The notes below the pieces were generated by a model, which was not told the origin of the DNA, did not search any database, and was given only the letters and a program-made list of their open reading frames with translations. From NCBI GenBank assembly GCA_022695795.1, contig MU404056.1, forward strand, positions 682,001 to 746,000: a stretch of DNA of 64,000 nucleotides, given 5' to 3'. This DNA comes from Biscogniauxia marginata. Taxonomy: Eukaryota > Ascomycota > Sordariomycetes > Xylariales > Xylariaceae. Positions 10,991 through 23,654 of this stretch are shown in pieces; positions within the stretch are counted from its first letter, which is position 1, and every line of letters begins with the position of its first letter. Made by a program: the position numbers and the translations under genes.

Positions 10991-12923
10991 TTACATCATT
11001 CCTCCCATGCCGCCCATTCCTCCCATACCACCCATACCGCCGCCCACGCCGCCAGCAGACTTCTCTTCGGGAGCCTCCACAATGGCAACCTCAGTGGTGC
11101 CTAGCAGTGATGCAACACTGCTAGCGTCGATAAGACCCGTTCGCACAACCTTGAGAGGGTCAAGGATACCAGCCTGGATCATGTCCACATACTCGCCCTT
11201 TGCGCTATCAAAGCCCTTGTTGAAGTCGCTGCCGAACTCGTCAATTAGCTTACCAACAACGACAGAGCCCTCCAAGCCAGCGTTCTCGACGATGGTTCGC
11301 GCCGGACGGGTAATAGCGTTCTTGATAATGCTCACACCAAGCTGTTGGTCGAAGTTGGCAGGCTTGACGTCCTTCAGAGCTTGGCTGGCAGCCTTGAGAA
11401 GGGCAGTACCTCCGCCGGGCAAGATGCCTTCCTCGACGGCAGCACGGGTAGCATTCAACGCGTCGACAAACCGGTCCTTCTTCTCACTAACTTCGACCTC
11501 GGAAGAGCCTCCGACCTTGATGACAGCGACACCACCCGAAAGCTTAGCCAGACGCTCTTGTAGCTTCTCCTTTTCGTAATCCGACGTAGCTGGGTCACTC
11601 ATGACGCCACGAATCTGCTCGCATCGTTGAGCAATGCTGTCCTTGCTACCTTCTCCATTCAAGATGATTGTGTCCTCCTTAGTGATAGTGATGGAGCCAG
11701 TTGAGCCGAGCAGATCAGGAGTAGCCTTTTCCAGCTTAATATCGAGTTCATCAGTGAAGACAGTGCCGTTAGTGAGGACAGCAATGTCACCTAGGATAGA
11801 CTTCCGATTGTCACCAAAGCCAGGTGCCTTGACAGCAGCGACCTGGAGTTGACCCCGGAGCTTGTTCAAGATGCAGACGGCAAGGGCCTCGCCATCAATG
11901 TCCTCCGCAATGATGACAAGAGGTCGGCGCAGTTGAGTAGAGGCCTCGAGAGCAGGGATAATGTCCTGAACAGCCGAGATCTTCTTCTCCGAAAGGAGAA
12001 GAAGAGGCTTTTCGAACTCAACTTTCTGGGACTTGGTGTCGGTGATGAAATAGGGAGACACGAAACCACGGTCGAATCGCATACCTTCGGTGACCTCCAA
12101 TTCATCGTTCATGGTCTTTCCCTCCTTGACAGTGATGACGCCTTCCTTACCAACCTTCTCCATGGCATTGGCAATCAGCTTACCAATGTGGGTATCTCCG
12201 TTGGCGCTGATGGTAGCAACCTGCGCAATTTCCGAGCTAGTCGTGATGTCTCGCTTGTTCTTCTGGAGAAACTCAACGACGGCATCAACAGCTGCTTGGG
12301 TACCACGTCGAAGATCCATCGGGTTACAGCCAGCAGCAACATTCTTAACAGTCTCAGAGAAGATAGCTCGGGCAAGGACGGTGGCGCTGGTTGTACCATC
12401 ACCGGCAGACTCGTTGGTTTTCGAGGCGACATCCTGTAGTAATCTTGCACCAAGGTTCTCGAATTTGTCCTGCAGGCTAATGGCCTTTGCGACAGTGACA
12501 CCATCTGCAGGCCAATTAGTTAGCATTACTAAATTGAGCACCTTGGAAGGCGGTAAGAATGTGTCAACATACCCTTTGTTATCTTCGGGGAACCATAGCT
12601 TGATTCGATCAAGACATTGCGGCCCTTGGGACCAAGTGTAGTGGCAACAGCCTTAGCCAGGGTCTCAACACCAGCAAGCAGGGCAGCCCGACCCTCAACA
12701 CCGAACTTCAGTTCCTGTAGTAAATCTGTTAGTATCTAACATCGAGGTACTAGAAACCAAGAGTTACTCGGCACAAAGACCCGAAGAAGTTGTTTGAGCT
12801 CAGAGAACTAACCTTGTGCGCAAACCGGAGTTGCTGCGACAGACCTGCACCAGCCCGGTACTTGGCGGCGGCAGCTGAGGACAGGACCGAGGACCTTGTG
12901 CGTGAGGCGAGTGCACGTTGCAT
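10991..12923 (-). CDS. HSP60: mitochondrial chaperonin HSP60 (GroEL/Cpn60 type I)
   Basis: Three exons on the minus strand, 12923..12813, 12714..12573 and 12504..10991, encode about 588 aa. Both introns are GT-AG and the frame closes. The first 37 residues ([10 protein letters not shown]..., rich in Arg, Ser and Ala, few acidic) are a matrix-targeting presequence. The body is full-length Cpn60: TLGPKGRNV (about 63-71) and [12 protein letters not shown] (about 118-129, with the ATPase Asp equivalent to GroEL D87), then the apical and intermediate domains. The protein ends in the GGM repeat tail that lines the folding cavity. It folds imported matrix proteins together with Hsp10. The frame is intact. 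Confidence 0.98.
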
Positions 12924-13896
12924 TGTGGTATACGTGAATTGAAATAAGGTAAAGAATATTAAGTACCACCACGGGATACCAACTGCAACGAGAAGAGGGA
13001 GAGAGTTGTTAGTGTGGTTTGGGATGGAGAGAAGAAAAAAAAAGTCTCTTTAGATAGGATTGGAGAATCTGGGGGAGAGCTTCAAAATTTTTGATCGTCC
13101 ATTGACGGAGGAATCGGCTAGAAGCCGAGGTCTTCAAACGCTAACTTTAAACGGAATAGCCGCTCTTCATCCCGCTTGTCCATAGAAAATCGTCGAAGGA
13201 CATCACCCCCTTTGTTGCATGTACCAGCCGAGCTGCTTAACACGTGGATTGGTCAATATGGGATTAATGCATGGCCATCGCAGAAACATCAGCATCTATC
13301 GCTAACAGTGGATCATACTGTCTACTTATTGTATGCTGTCATCTCTAAAGACTATAGCAACTAAATACACTGTCTAGAAAAAGCTATTTATTGCTCTATA
13401 TGACCACATTTTTGACACACTTCAATTCTATAAGACTATTTTTCAATGAGTTTTCACTAGGTATATACACAGGGAGAAGGGTGAAGAAAGGCCGAGGTAG
13501 ATTAAGTTGAGATGAATCGATACATGCAATGATGAATTCAGGCATAGCACACAGGATCAAGTTTTTATCGATAGCTGAGACCCCACCATTAGGTACACTC
13601 TAATCAAGACTTTGTATAGTGGGGTATGTTACAGTAATCAAATGCACTGAACTACCTGGTATACTTTTTCGATCGTCATACACATCATGCCCTAACCTAA
13701 GTTACGCCCGTAGCGGCGTTAGCATGTACTACTATCCCCGAGCTTACAAACCACAAACCTCGAACACTTCTAGTCCTTGCCAACTACAAAGACATATAAG
13801 ACATCATCATATCTTAAATAATTTTCATTAAATAGCAAAGACACACCATACTAAATACCTACTACTAAGTTAATTATTACAGTCCTAGCTCTTACC
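12924..13896. other. intergenic, HSP60 promoter side and SDR promoter
   Basis: About 970 nt between divergent genes. Next to the HSP60 start lie A-rich and GA-rich tracts, and scattered GAA/TTC triplets that I could not assemble into a convincing heat-shock element. The rest is AT-rich with no coding signal. Confidence 0.45.
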
Positions 13897-15026
13897 ATGG
13901 CCAGCATTACAAAGACTGTTGTAGCCACAGGCGCCACCTCCGGTCTAGTGAGCTCCAACCTCGCAACCCCCTTCACTAAACACTCATCCTGTTTGGGGTG
14001 ATTCTGACCATCTTAGGGCTTCGAAGTTGTCAAGCAACTTCTCGCGCAGACGCAGCCGTACAATTTCATTCTCGGCGCCAGGAACACCAAGACCACCCAA
14101 GCAGCATATGATGGACTCAAGTTTGACGATACTAGGCACAACGTCACCATCCTCCCGGTCGAGCTAAACAACATGAAAACCGTAAAGACTTTTGCACAGC
14201 AAACACTCGAGAAGCTTGGCCAGGACAAGATTGACTATCTGCTCCTCAATGCTGGTACCGGCATCTGGAAGACTCCTACCCCACAGGGACCACACGGCTC
14301 TAAATGGTGTGAGCAATATCTTGTCAACCACCTCTGTAAGTATTATCCTCTCATCAGGCCACCCAAAGTAGGGTGCTAATAGGATAATTAGCCCAGCATT
14401 ATCTCATCCATCTACTTCGACAGAAATTGGAAGAATCAAAGTCTCGCATTGTGGTTGTTTCTTCTGGCGCAGTCCGTGGAGTGGAGGACACTAGTAAGTA
14501 TTTCAAATCCCATATCGCAATTATTCCATATTCACAGTTATTCAGGTCAACTCGAAGACGATGTCAAGTCTTCTACCAAGACAGAACCAGAAACCTATCT
14601 ATATAGTGCCACCAAGTTCATCCAATTACTTGGGGCGCATTGGTGGCGACGTGAGCTTCGGGGGACCTGCACAGTAGTTGCTGTGTCCCCCGGTATGATT
14701 CCCGCGACTGGACTCTGGAGAGGCACAGGCACGGTACTATCAAAGGAACACCCAGATGCGAAGAGTATTCCCGAAGGTAAGTCGAGGCAGTTATATTCAT
14801 TAACTTTTCAGGAACATTGAACTAACATTATTATACAGGCGCACAAAGCATCATTCGTGCTTTTACCCGGGATGACATCCCCGAGAACCCTGACCAGATC
14901 TTCTTGACTAGCTGGGGCGAATGGTGGCCAACAGATGTCTATGGTCTTAGCCTAGACAAGAGCCTGCAGGACAAGTGGTCTCCAACTAAGGAGCAAATCG
15001 AAAGAGAAGAGGGCGTCCGTACATAA
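13897..15026 (+). CDS. short-chain dehydrogenase/reductase (SDR)
   Basis: Five exons, 13897..13947, 14017..14335, 14392..14493, 14546..14776 and 14839..15026, all with GT-AG introns of 52-69 nt, encode 296 aa. The Rossmann glycine motif TGATSGLG (about 11-18) is completed across the first splice. NAG is at about 95-97, the catalytic serine in VVSSGAV (about 147-148), and the YSATK pair at Tyr177/Lys181. This is a complete SDR active site with NAD(P) binding. The layout resembles fungal retinol-dehydrogenase/WW-oxidoreductase-like SDRs; the substrate cannot be inferred. The C-terminus has TSWGEWWPTDVYG. No biosynthetic cluster surrounds it. The exon chain is my reconstruction from splice sites and motif continuity. 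Confidence 0.9.
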
Positions 15027-15730
15027 AATATGAAGTATCATGTATGCGATATAGGTATATGTCATATGTCATAATTCAAGCCCTCCTTAGTATGGGGAGT
15101 AATGTAGTAGTTGCACGAAGAGCTAGAACTAGAGGTATACGGATAGACGGCTACATTGCATCTAAGTATAGTCTCTTTCTCTCTTGAGTACTTTTGCATT
15201 CTACGTTGGCGCCGTTATAAGCTACGATGGCAGTTGGCAAATTCTACTCGAATTTTGCGTACCTTGGTCACTTTTTTGCGGTCTTGGGACGAAAACCAGA
15301 TATAGCACAACCAGAGGGCATTACGTCTCATTTATAGAAGGACCAATAGTTGCGGAAATAGGTAACCACTAATTAAGTATGTGACTTTATAATATCTGCA
15401 GTTGACTGGTATAAAGGTGTGCCTGTGTTGCTAAAATAATAAAATTGAAAGAAAGAAAGAAGAGAAATGGGAGTTTGGGGATAATACAATATGGAGTGGG
15501 GTTTACGTTAGGATTTCTCTAATTTGGACTAGATGAAGATATTTTATGGCGATTTGAATTACGGTATCAACTATGCTCGCAACTTGGCACCAACGGTCTT
15601 CCGGGAAGAGATTAGAAAGCCAATAAATATATAGGTCGTTAAGATCTGTGTAATCCACACAAATATTCTATACGCACGTATCAGCAACGTAATAATCCAT
15701 GTATCCTTTGTTTCTCAGTCTTATCCCGAA
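15027..15730. other. intergenic, no gene seen
   Basis: About 700 nt of AT-rich sequence between the SDR stop and the 3' end of the TPR pseudogene. No motif-bearing frame found. Confidence 0.5.
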
Positions 15731-18208
15731 CTACTCCGCATCATCTGAGTGCCTTGACCACTCCGAGGGTCTTTCGTTGTCCCAAATATATCGCAGGTAA
15801 AGCAACGATGCCAATTTGTTCAACGTGTCTGAATTTTTATACTCTCGATTTACAGATGCTTCTCTGCCAATATCGCTCAACATATCTTTGGCTAATTCAA
15901 GCGCAATGGACCGGTTTTTCTCCTCAAGTTGAGTCACCACATCCAGTTTCATTAATTGAGCCTCAACAAAACGCTCCGTGGTAACTTGTGTGTCCGAAAG
16001 TCTTTGGTATAGGAATCTACATTCTTTCTCGATTTGTTGAAGATCATCTGGTTGATACGCAAGGCTGATTACTAGTCGCCCTAGTCTTGCCCACAAGGCC
16101 CCAGGATGATGTATCCCATATCTTAACTCGAATTTGTTTACCACGAAGTTAATGTCGAGTTGCGATTGAAATAGGAGGGGTTTCATCTCATCCATGGAAT
16201 TGGGTTGCTGCTGAAGAAGCTTGAGGTATTTCGCAAAAACTTGACTGCGCTGTGCGGTGAGCGTGTCTATGTGGTGTTCGCCTAAGAGGTTTTCTCTGTC
16301 CTTTACAACGCCAGTTAGAATATCTATGGCGGTGTCTAGTTGGCTAGGTATCGATGCAGAGCTCAGAAGGATATTGGCAAGTTCGTATTCGACAGAGATA
16401 GCTTGTGCTGATTTCCTCAAAGACGTCTCGCCTGCGGACTGGGACGAGACGAACGCCCAGGTATTCTTCACATCAACAGTCTTAGAGGTGCCTGAAAGCT
16501 TTAGAAGAACCTCTAGAATCGATCGTGCTACATTTTTATCGCTGTCAGACGCTCTCGATCCTGCCGACATATACTGTTCGCCCGCGATCTTCACGAGCAA
16601 CCGCAAATTGGCTACCATGAACGGGTGGACTATGAAATTAGGAGTCGTTTTTAAATGGTGTTGGAACTTTTCTAGAACCCCGAGAAGAGAAATTCCAGGT
16701 CCCACTTGGCTACTATCGGTTGCTCTTGAACCCTCACTCATTCGCTGTTGTTCTGCATTTTGCTGTGGACCATATAATTCGAATTGGTTAACAGCCACTC
16801 TGAGTGCAAGGTTGCCGGCAGCTGGTATATTGCCAAAATGCTGATATGCTCAGGCTAGTTCCGTCTTATAACGAAGTGTATCAGGGTGGTTGGGCCTCAT
16901 GTGTTTTTCGGCGTTTTCTACCACATTGACGAGTAAGCGCTTGGCTTGTCGGTAGTCGCCATTTGCCAAGTGAGCAGTCGCAAGTTGGAATTCCGAGCGA
17001 CAAAACAATGGATGAGATTCGCCCAAGTTTATTGGATGTCCTTTGACAAGCCCCACGAGTGATTTTCCTACTTTGATTGCCTCGGTGAAGCGACCCTGCA
17101 ATCTGAGGATGCACACATGACATTCCATTGCTTCTAGAGTCCAAGGGTGTGACTGTCCAAAGTTCCTTGTCATCGCGTCGCGGGTTTCGATGCACAGCGA
17201 TTCCGCTTCCCCGTACGCATCATTGTGCACAAGACACCAAGATTTGAGTGTTGCAGCCCTCAGAGTCTTGAAATGGTTGATGCCGTAGTATTTCATCCTG
17301 GTACCGTACGACAGCGAGGCAAAATTTAGCGCTTTGACATACATTCCATATAGTAGATGTGTCATGGCTTCATCACCTTGTACGGTACACTCCCTAACCT
17401 CTAATTCCATTTGATCCGTGTTTTCCGGATTTGAAATGGCCTTCAGCTGGGTCTATGTTGTGTACTCCGATTTGACACGTTTGAGATACTCAAAGACGTC
17501 TTTGAGACTGCTGTATGCTTGACGATACCAGCCAAGATGGCCACAGGCAAGTGCAAGAGTCATGTGGATCTTCATGATAGGTGGCTCGGGAAATTTCTCG
17601 AGCAAATATCGCATCTTTGTATCTGCTTCCTCCCATTTGCCAGTCCATACCATACAGGTAGCTAGCCATATATGGCAATAAATGTCGAGCTCTGTTTTCA
17701 ATGACTCACTAGCGACCTCCTTGAAGTCAAGTTTTGAGATGGTTTCTCGAATCCTTTCCAAATCAGTTTTGCCTTGTTGATACTGGCCACGGTAAATCCT
17801 GACGATCGCCCTATCTAGATGAATCACTAGGGCATCTTGGTCCGATATTCCTAGACTCTGTGCCTCTATCACAGCAAGGTTTAAGGAATTATTTGCGCCG
17901 TCAAAGTCACCTTTCTCTAGGAAAGATTTTGCTTGTTTGTACATGACAGTCAACTTTCCTTCGGATTCATTGGATCCTGCCTGGCCAGGTAATATATGTG
18001 CAGAAATTGATTCGCCTATGGCGAAAAAGCTAGTAAGTCTTTTCTGAAGAGCAATATGTAAATGAAAAGATTCACTTGATAGTACTTGTGGAAAGGTTTC
18101 AAGTGTTCCTTGAGGGGAACCAGTGTGTTCGTTCTGGAGCAGACATTGATCCTCCCATGATCCCGGACCACCTTCCTGGCCAGTTCCTGAAACGCCGTCT
18201 AAAGACAT
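15731..18208 (-). pseudogene. TPR-repeat protein interrupted by two in-frame stop codons
   Basis: One minus-strand frame of 826 codons runs from the ATG at 18208 to the stop at 15731. It is broken only by TAG at 17453-17455 and TGA at 16850-16852; the three open segments (251, 186 and 355 residues with their own ATGs) are all in the same frame. The protein is helical, with repeated TPR-like units such as FLEKGDFDGANNSL and ATAHLANGDYRQAKRLL and the HPDTL/HPWTL turns of kinesin-light-chain type repeats. Both stops fit a single C-to-T change (CAG to TAG, CGA to TGA); the second lies in ELA-stop-AYQ, where Arg would fit. Such TPR arrays often form the sensor end of fungal NLRs, but no NTPase domain is seen upstream. 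Readthrough or sequence error is less likely. Confidence 0.7.
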
Positions 18209-21200
18209 TATGTCTTGTTCTGTATGGTCACAGCTTTTTATACTTCATGTGGTTGACTTTTCGGGAGCTCTTGCTAGTTGTGGGTGCCTGGAAGCCAACG
18301 AGTGGGTTGGGGGACTAAAGGTAGCATAAAGATAAACAATTTTGTTAATCCAGCCAGCTGGGTTAAAACTCCAGTCAGTGATATTCTTTTAATATTAACT
18401 CATGTAAAGCTTACTTTCTTAAGGCTCAAAACTCTATATCGAACTAGTTGATCCCTCTGTTGTAGTGCACTATATGGTCGTCAGTCCATATGTGGCCGCG
18501 AATCTAGAAATTCTTGGAAGCTTCCGTCAATACTGATCAAGCGGTGCCCCAGATTAGCGCCTCATACTCGCCGGATGCGTCGGGAATTTCGTCCACGTAC
18601 TCCGTGTTTTCAAGGTTCAAAATATTGTGGTTGATTCTATGTCAAATATAAGGCTTGTTGGTAGTGATGGTATTGATTAGAGCAAAGCATATAATCCTGC
18701 GATGTCATAAGAATAAAAACAAGTAGAGGCCTAAGTACGCATCAGCAAAAGCCAATTTTTGAGATGAGACGAAGATATGAGGATAGGATCAAGCGTATTG
18801 GTTCAAGGTGAGTCTAGGTAGGTGGGCGAAGCTTACCTATATATAAATACAGGTGACTAGGGGCTGTACAGCTCCATTTCAACACCAATTACCCTACTCA
18901 AAAATTAGACCAGATAATAACCGAAAGTCAAATAAATTGATCGGGGTCTTAGATCATTTGACCGATAAATTAAAGTTCAGACTGTGAGGATGTGAGTCAT
19001 TCTGGCCTGTGCATAAGATCGCCGTAGGATAATGGTAATAATACATAATATATGGTGAAGGATAAATCGTATGTATACCTAGTAATACAGGTGTAAGGTG
19101 TGTAGAGAGATGTATATATTAGGTATCTAGTAGTTAAAACAATACGCATTATTAAAGAATAAATGTTATAGACGTTTCCAAGAGTTTTCACAAGTTTGTA
19201 TCCCTTACTGACCGGTTAAACCCTCCCACAGGCAAGGGCCGACATTTAGAGCATAGGTCAGTTGATATTGGTTTTCGGCCTTAAAATAACTGAAACTTCG
19301 ACAAACAACGGGAAGTAACCAACCGTTCCGCGTCGGGTTATTAGATAATGTTGTCTTATCGTAAATGCAAATATCACCTTGTTTGCCAATCCGTTGATCA
19401 TGAGAAGCCGTGTGGAACATTGCCATCAATAGTTTATATAGCTTGGTTAAAATAAAAATTTCCCCGACCTGCTTTGTAAATGACATTTTCATGTTTGACC
19501 ATAGCCTTTCCGATTTCAATCATGAGGCCAAGACTGCTGTTAATGTTGTTTAACTTTATAAGATAACGCACCAGATTATACATAGGTAATTTTAAGCGGA
19601 AACTTGTGTTTACACCAGTCAAGAAAGAGAACGCAGTGTGTGTCCCGATAATAATAATTTAAAACTGGCAAAAGCCCATAATTTCGGCTTATATTACTAA
19701 CACCTAGATTCAAATTACGGATTGCGAGCCTGTTCTACTACTCACTATATTATATGATAAAAATCACTTAACAAGACAGGTAGGCAGGTAGGTAGGTATA
19801 ATACAATTTGAAACATCTTAGAAGAGTTCAAGATGTAAATGTTGAATCTCATTGACCGAAGAAGTAACATTGTTCTGAATGAGGAAAGCGGGGATGAAGC
19901 ATCCACACTTGATCGATCTGAATATTAGGTACATATATGAGCTGCCCTGCTTAGGATCCTACGTGTTATTTTAACTAATCTTAACTATGTATGTAATTGT
20001 CCCTTAAATTTTTTTCGACATCCTTTAGACTAGTCTTAGATGCCCTTTCGAAGGGCAATTAACATCAATAGACCCGTCTTTAATCATAACTACCTAAGTA
20101 TATAAGAGATCCAGAAAACATGAATACTTTATCGGTTTTATATACAAGCTCAGGCATTAATATAGTACACAGATACAATCCTTCTGAGTTTGTATATAAC
20201 TGTAAATGAATACATAGTTAAGAAGTTGTAACGCGGCAATACCGGAGAAGTTTCATTTTCTATGGATGAATTACAAGAAGAAAATGAGTAAAGACGACAA
20301 GGAGAAAATATCTTCATAAGTAATCCCAGCCTTGTCTTTCATACCCCTATTCCTTTGCGGATATATTCGGATCTTTATTGATATTTAATAAATTTGTATT
20401 CTTGATCAAAGTTTCTACTTGTACCTTTCTCAATTAATAGAAACTATAACGTTGGGGTTCCTTAAATACCTATTCAAATTTCAAAGGCATTCATGAACCA
20501 CCAGAACACCTCTGAACAATATCGGGCCTTTCAACGTTTAGTTCATAACTAAACTTAAAATATCCCGTAAATGCTAGATCTACTCTAAATACGTATAGCG
20601 TTAGATTCACTTAGCCACCTATAAATCTATATAATGGCAAAACACATATATTCCATTGTATTCTACGTAATAAGTAGGAATGATCTTGCATCGACCATCC
20701 TTATTAATCTAATATTTCCTTTCAGCCCCTGCATAGCTGATTTTCGGCTGCAGCAACCTGGGACTTGAGACATTAACATTTTCATTGTATTATGGGTGCT
20801 AACTGCCCTAACTACCACAAGCGCCTCAGAATTCGTAGAGATTCTATGCTAGCCTAATTTATATCTTGAGTGAAGAATTATCTGATAGCCCATGTGCTAG
20901 AACCTGATACCAGCAAAGGGTTATTGGGCAAACTAAATGCTCACACGATGTCTCTGTTCCCTCCATAGAAAGAAGGTAAATCAATGACAGGAAGTATAAG
21001 CATCGAGGCTAAGAAAGCACTACCACGAGAGAATTACCAAAAAGGCTATAATGGTTGCTATGAAGAATAGGTAGGTACATAGTTACCTAGTCTTGACATA
21101 TATGTTTACCCCTATCCACGTATTTGTGTGACTAAGCTTATAGTGGAAGCCATGCAAATATTCGGAGATGCTCATGAAACTGACTATTGGTATCCAGACT

Positions 21201-21764
21201 GTTCAATTGTCCACAGGGTATCAACTACTATGTGATAATAATAGGTCGGTGTCACATGTCGTCCGCATTACATTACCTACCTACCTGAAGAGGTTACCAA
21301 AACGGGACTTCGACGAAGCAAGGAACACGGCCTTGGCAACTGGCCGAGCTGCCTCACTCGGGAGTGTCCTGTCCAATCGCGCTCCAACGTGCCGCAGAAG
21401 TGCCGGGTAAATGTGGCTTATTGTGGCTTTCGAGACGTCTAAGAAGCTTGGCTTTCTGTACCGACCGGGCTGTGGGCTCTAATACGGCGATCTCTCCCGC
21501 CAACCAGGAGCTGTCGCCGGGATCCCATGCTCACAGCGGACTAGTCAGGGGAGTGGGATGATCGACGCTCGGAGATCGTGGGATTTTTGTCCATGCGATG
21601 CGACTCCGCAAAATTGAAGGGTGACCTCGCGTCGCTGCGCGCATGATAATGTTGGCCTATATAATCCGCTGGCGTCCCCCCCAGGCCTCGAAGAAGAGCA
21701 ACCTTGGTTCTGGTTTATCTTCACGTCACCCTGACTAGTTATCTCTGCACCGATCGATCTCGAG
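18209..21764. other. 3.5 kb gene-poor region
   Basis: AT-rich, non-coding as far as I can see. It contains GGTA/TACC-type short tandem motifs (near 19,783-19,800 and 21,278-21,290) and no frame with recognisable domains. RIP bias is mild compared with the block after 29 kb. The last 300 nt rise in GC and belong to the SurE promoter. Confidence 0.5.
21658..21664 (+). promoter_or_regulatory. candidate TATA box of the SurE-like gene
   Basis: TATATAA lies about 100 nt upstream of the ATG at 21765, between GC-rich flanks. Position and sequence suit a core promoter; this is not tested. Confidence 0.45.
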
Positions 21765-22728
21765 ATGCACGCCAAGTTCTTCCTTCCCGTGTTGCCCGTG
21801 CTGGGTGCGCACGGAGCCCGCATCCTTCAGTCGAACGACGACGGCTGGGCCGAGCTATTCGTCCGTTCTTTCAACGACGCCCTCAACGAGGCCGGACACG
21901 ACGTTGTCTTATCGGCGCCAGCCGAGAACAAGTCTGGATCAGGTCGGTTCACCATTAATATGTGCCATTTAACTGGGCAACAAATGGAGCTTACAATTTC
22001 TCTCAGGCTCATCTGACGAAGAGCCGACTGCTCGTACCGATGCGTGCCAATACAACAGCTGCCCTGCGAATAGCGGCCCCGTGGGAACCAATGCGACGAA
22101 CCCGCGACTCAACTGGGTTAATTCGTTCCCTGTCACGTCCGCCCGGTACGGGGTCGAGACCTTCGGGCCGCAGATCTGGAACGGCGGGGCCCCGGACCTC
22201 ATAGTGTCGGGCCCGAACGTCGGACACAACCTGTGGCTCACGCTGCCCTTCTCGGGGACCGTCGGCGTGGCCGCCTATGCCAGCCACGACGCGGGGATCC
22301 CGGCGATCGCCTTCTCGGGTTCGTCCGACGGGGGGGCGACGTCGTGGGAGACGTCGCCCGTGCCGCAGCGCAGCCTCGTGTATGCCCAGCTCGCGACGCA
22401 GCTCACGAACGCGATCCTCGACTCAGGCGCGCCGTATCTGCCGGACGACGTCTTTCTCAACGTGAACTTCCCGAGCGTGACGGGAGACTGCACCGACGCA
22501 GCCAGCTTCAAGTGGGTGCTGACGAGGGTCACCTCCGGCCTCGTCTCCGCGCCGGATGTCGAGACTTGCGGCTCGGACCGCTTGCCTCCCGAGACGACGG
22601 TGGCCCTTGGTAGTGGTTGCCACATCTCCGTTAGTGTCGGAGACGCAAGCGATAAGACGACAGCGTCGGCTGATAAGCAGGCGGTTGTGTTGGAGAAGCT
22701 GGGAGATCTGCTTACCTGCTTGTCTTAG
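21765..22728 (+). CDS. secreted SurE-family survival protein / acid phosphatase
   Basis: Two exons, 21765..21942 and 22007..22728 (64-nt GT-AG intron), encode 299 aa. The N-terminus is a short hydrophobic signal-like segment (MHAKFFLPVLPVLGAHG) directly followed by ILQSNDDGW, the SurE metal-binding motif with Asp25/Asp26. Further SurE signatures are SGPNVGHN (about residues 145-152), the SGTVGVAAYAS segment and VFLNVNFP. SurE enzymes are metal-dependent nucleotidases/phosphatases of a Rossmann-like fold. Fungal secreted members are annotated as acid phosphatases. Four cysteines fit an extracellular enzyme. GC content is higher than in the flanks. The frame closes exactly across the splice. 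Confidence 0.9.
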
Positions 22729-23366
22729 TTATAAATATATCCGCTGTTCTCTAATACATAACCCTGAACGTGTAAAGTGGCCCATGACAGTGTCCCCTGA
22801 CAATTAATTGTACAACTCCCGTTTGACATAGCCGCTCTCCCTTAATCTATGGGTGCCAACGCTATGGCTGTAGTCAATTTCACTGCTATAATCTCTAATG
22901 GGAAATCCGAAGATGCTATGAGGATATAGGAAATCCCAAACTTGATGCTGTCGAGCATTTCCAAGCCTGCCTATGCTACACTACTTCCATACCCTTACAT
23001 ATATTTCAAGGTCTTCTATGTATAAATATACCCCTGAGTATTTATAGAATTGACTCTATCTTACACGAATCGAAACCATCCCATTCTTATATTCTCATCT
23101 CACCTCAATCCTGACTTTTAACACAGTAAAGGGATCGTCAAGTCTTTCGAGCCTCGCCAAGCCTCGGAAGTCCTACAACGTTCATGGAAGACGCTCGTCT
23201 CGAGTTCGCCCATAAAGACTCGATAGCCGGTGTGGTTGACGTTCTCGTTCGCGGCTTGGGGCCCTGCCTCCGGGCCCGGTGTCTCGCACTAGAAATCCTT
23301 CATTTAGTCACTAGCCTGCCATAGGTCCTCTCAGCATCATTGCTTCTAGCATAGGGTCTCTTGCCC
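22729..23366. other. intergenic, no gene seen
   Basis: About 640 nt after SurE. No supported coding region. A stretch near 23,140-23,290 is more GC-balanced and may be transcribed sequence of the neighbouring small gene. Confidence 0.4.
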
Positions 23367-23654
23367 TTAACGGCTCTGCAAAGTATTAGTGTTTGTATAA
23401 TTTACCGTACTGAGACCGGTTCGGAGGTATTCCGCGTAGACCTCCTTTGTGTCCCTTGGCTCCCTGACATACCCGATTGACACCTTCCGCTCAGGGTTCC
23501 GTTTGTGTTGATTGCTTTCTGAGTACTGTACATAGGCTGCCGGGTCGTTGCACTTAGGTAGTCCCTTGTCCATATTCGACGCCAGCTTACTTTTTTTTTC
23601 GCGTTCCCGTTCCACCATCTTTTGGTACTCTTCTTCATGTGCTTCGTCAGACAT
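23367..23654 (-). CDS. small charged hypothetical protein (95 aa)
   Basis: An ATG at 23654 opens 95 codons rich in Glu, Lys and Arg (MSDEAHEEEYQKMVEREREK...), followed by KVSIGYVREPRDTKEVYAEYL. Composition is soluble and helical at the N-terminus. A possible 35-nt intron near the C-terminus (GTACGG...TTGCAG) would shorten the tail to SSR with the same stop. AT-rich sequence with TATTTATAA lies about 160 nt upstream. I do not recognise the family. It may be part of a larger gene or chance, so the call rests on composition and the clean start. Confidence 0.4.
   Translation of the reverse strand: MSDEAHEEEYQKMVEREREKKSKLASNMDKGLPKCNDPAAYVQYSESNQHKRNPERKVSIGYVREPRDTKEVYAEYLRTGLSTVNYTNTNTLQSR

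Noticed and set aside
11849..12641. Plus-strand frames opposite HSP60
   Set aside because: HSP60 is certain on the minus strand and these frames have no motifs.
12924..13170. Heat-shock element upstream of HSP60
   Set aside because: GAA and TTC triplets are present, but I could not find three properly spaced alternating units.
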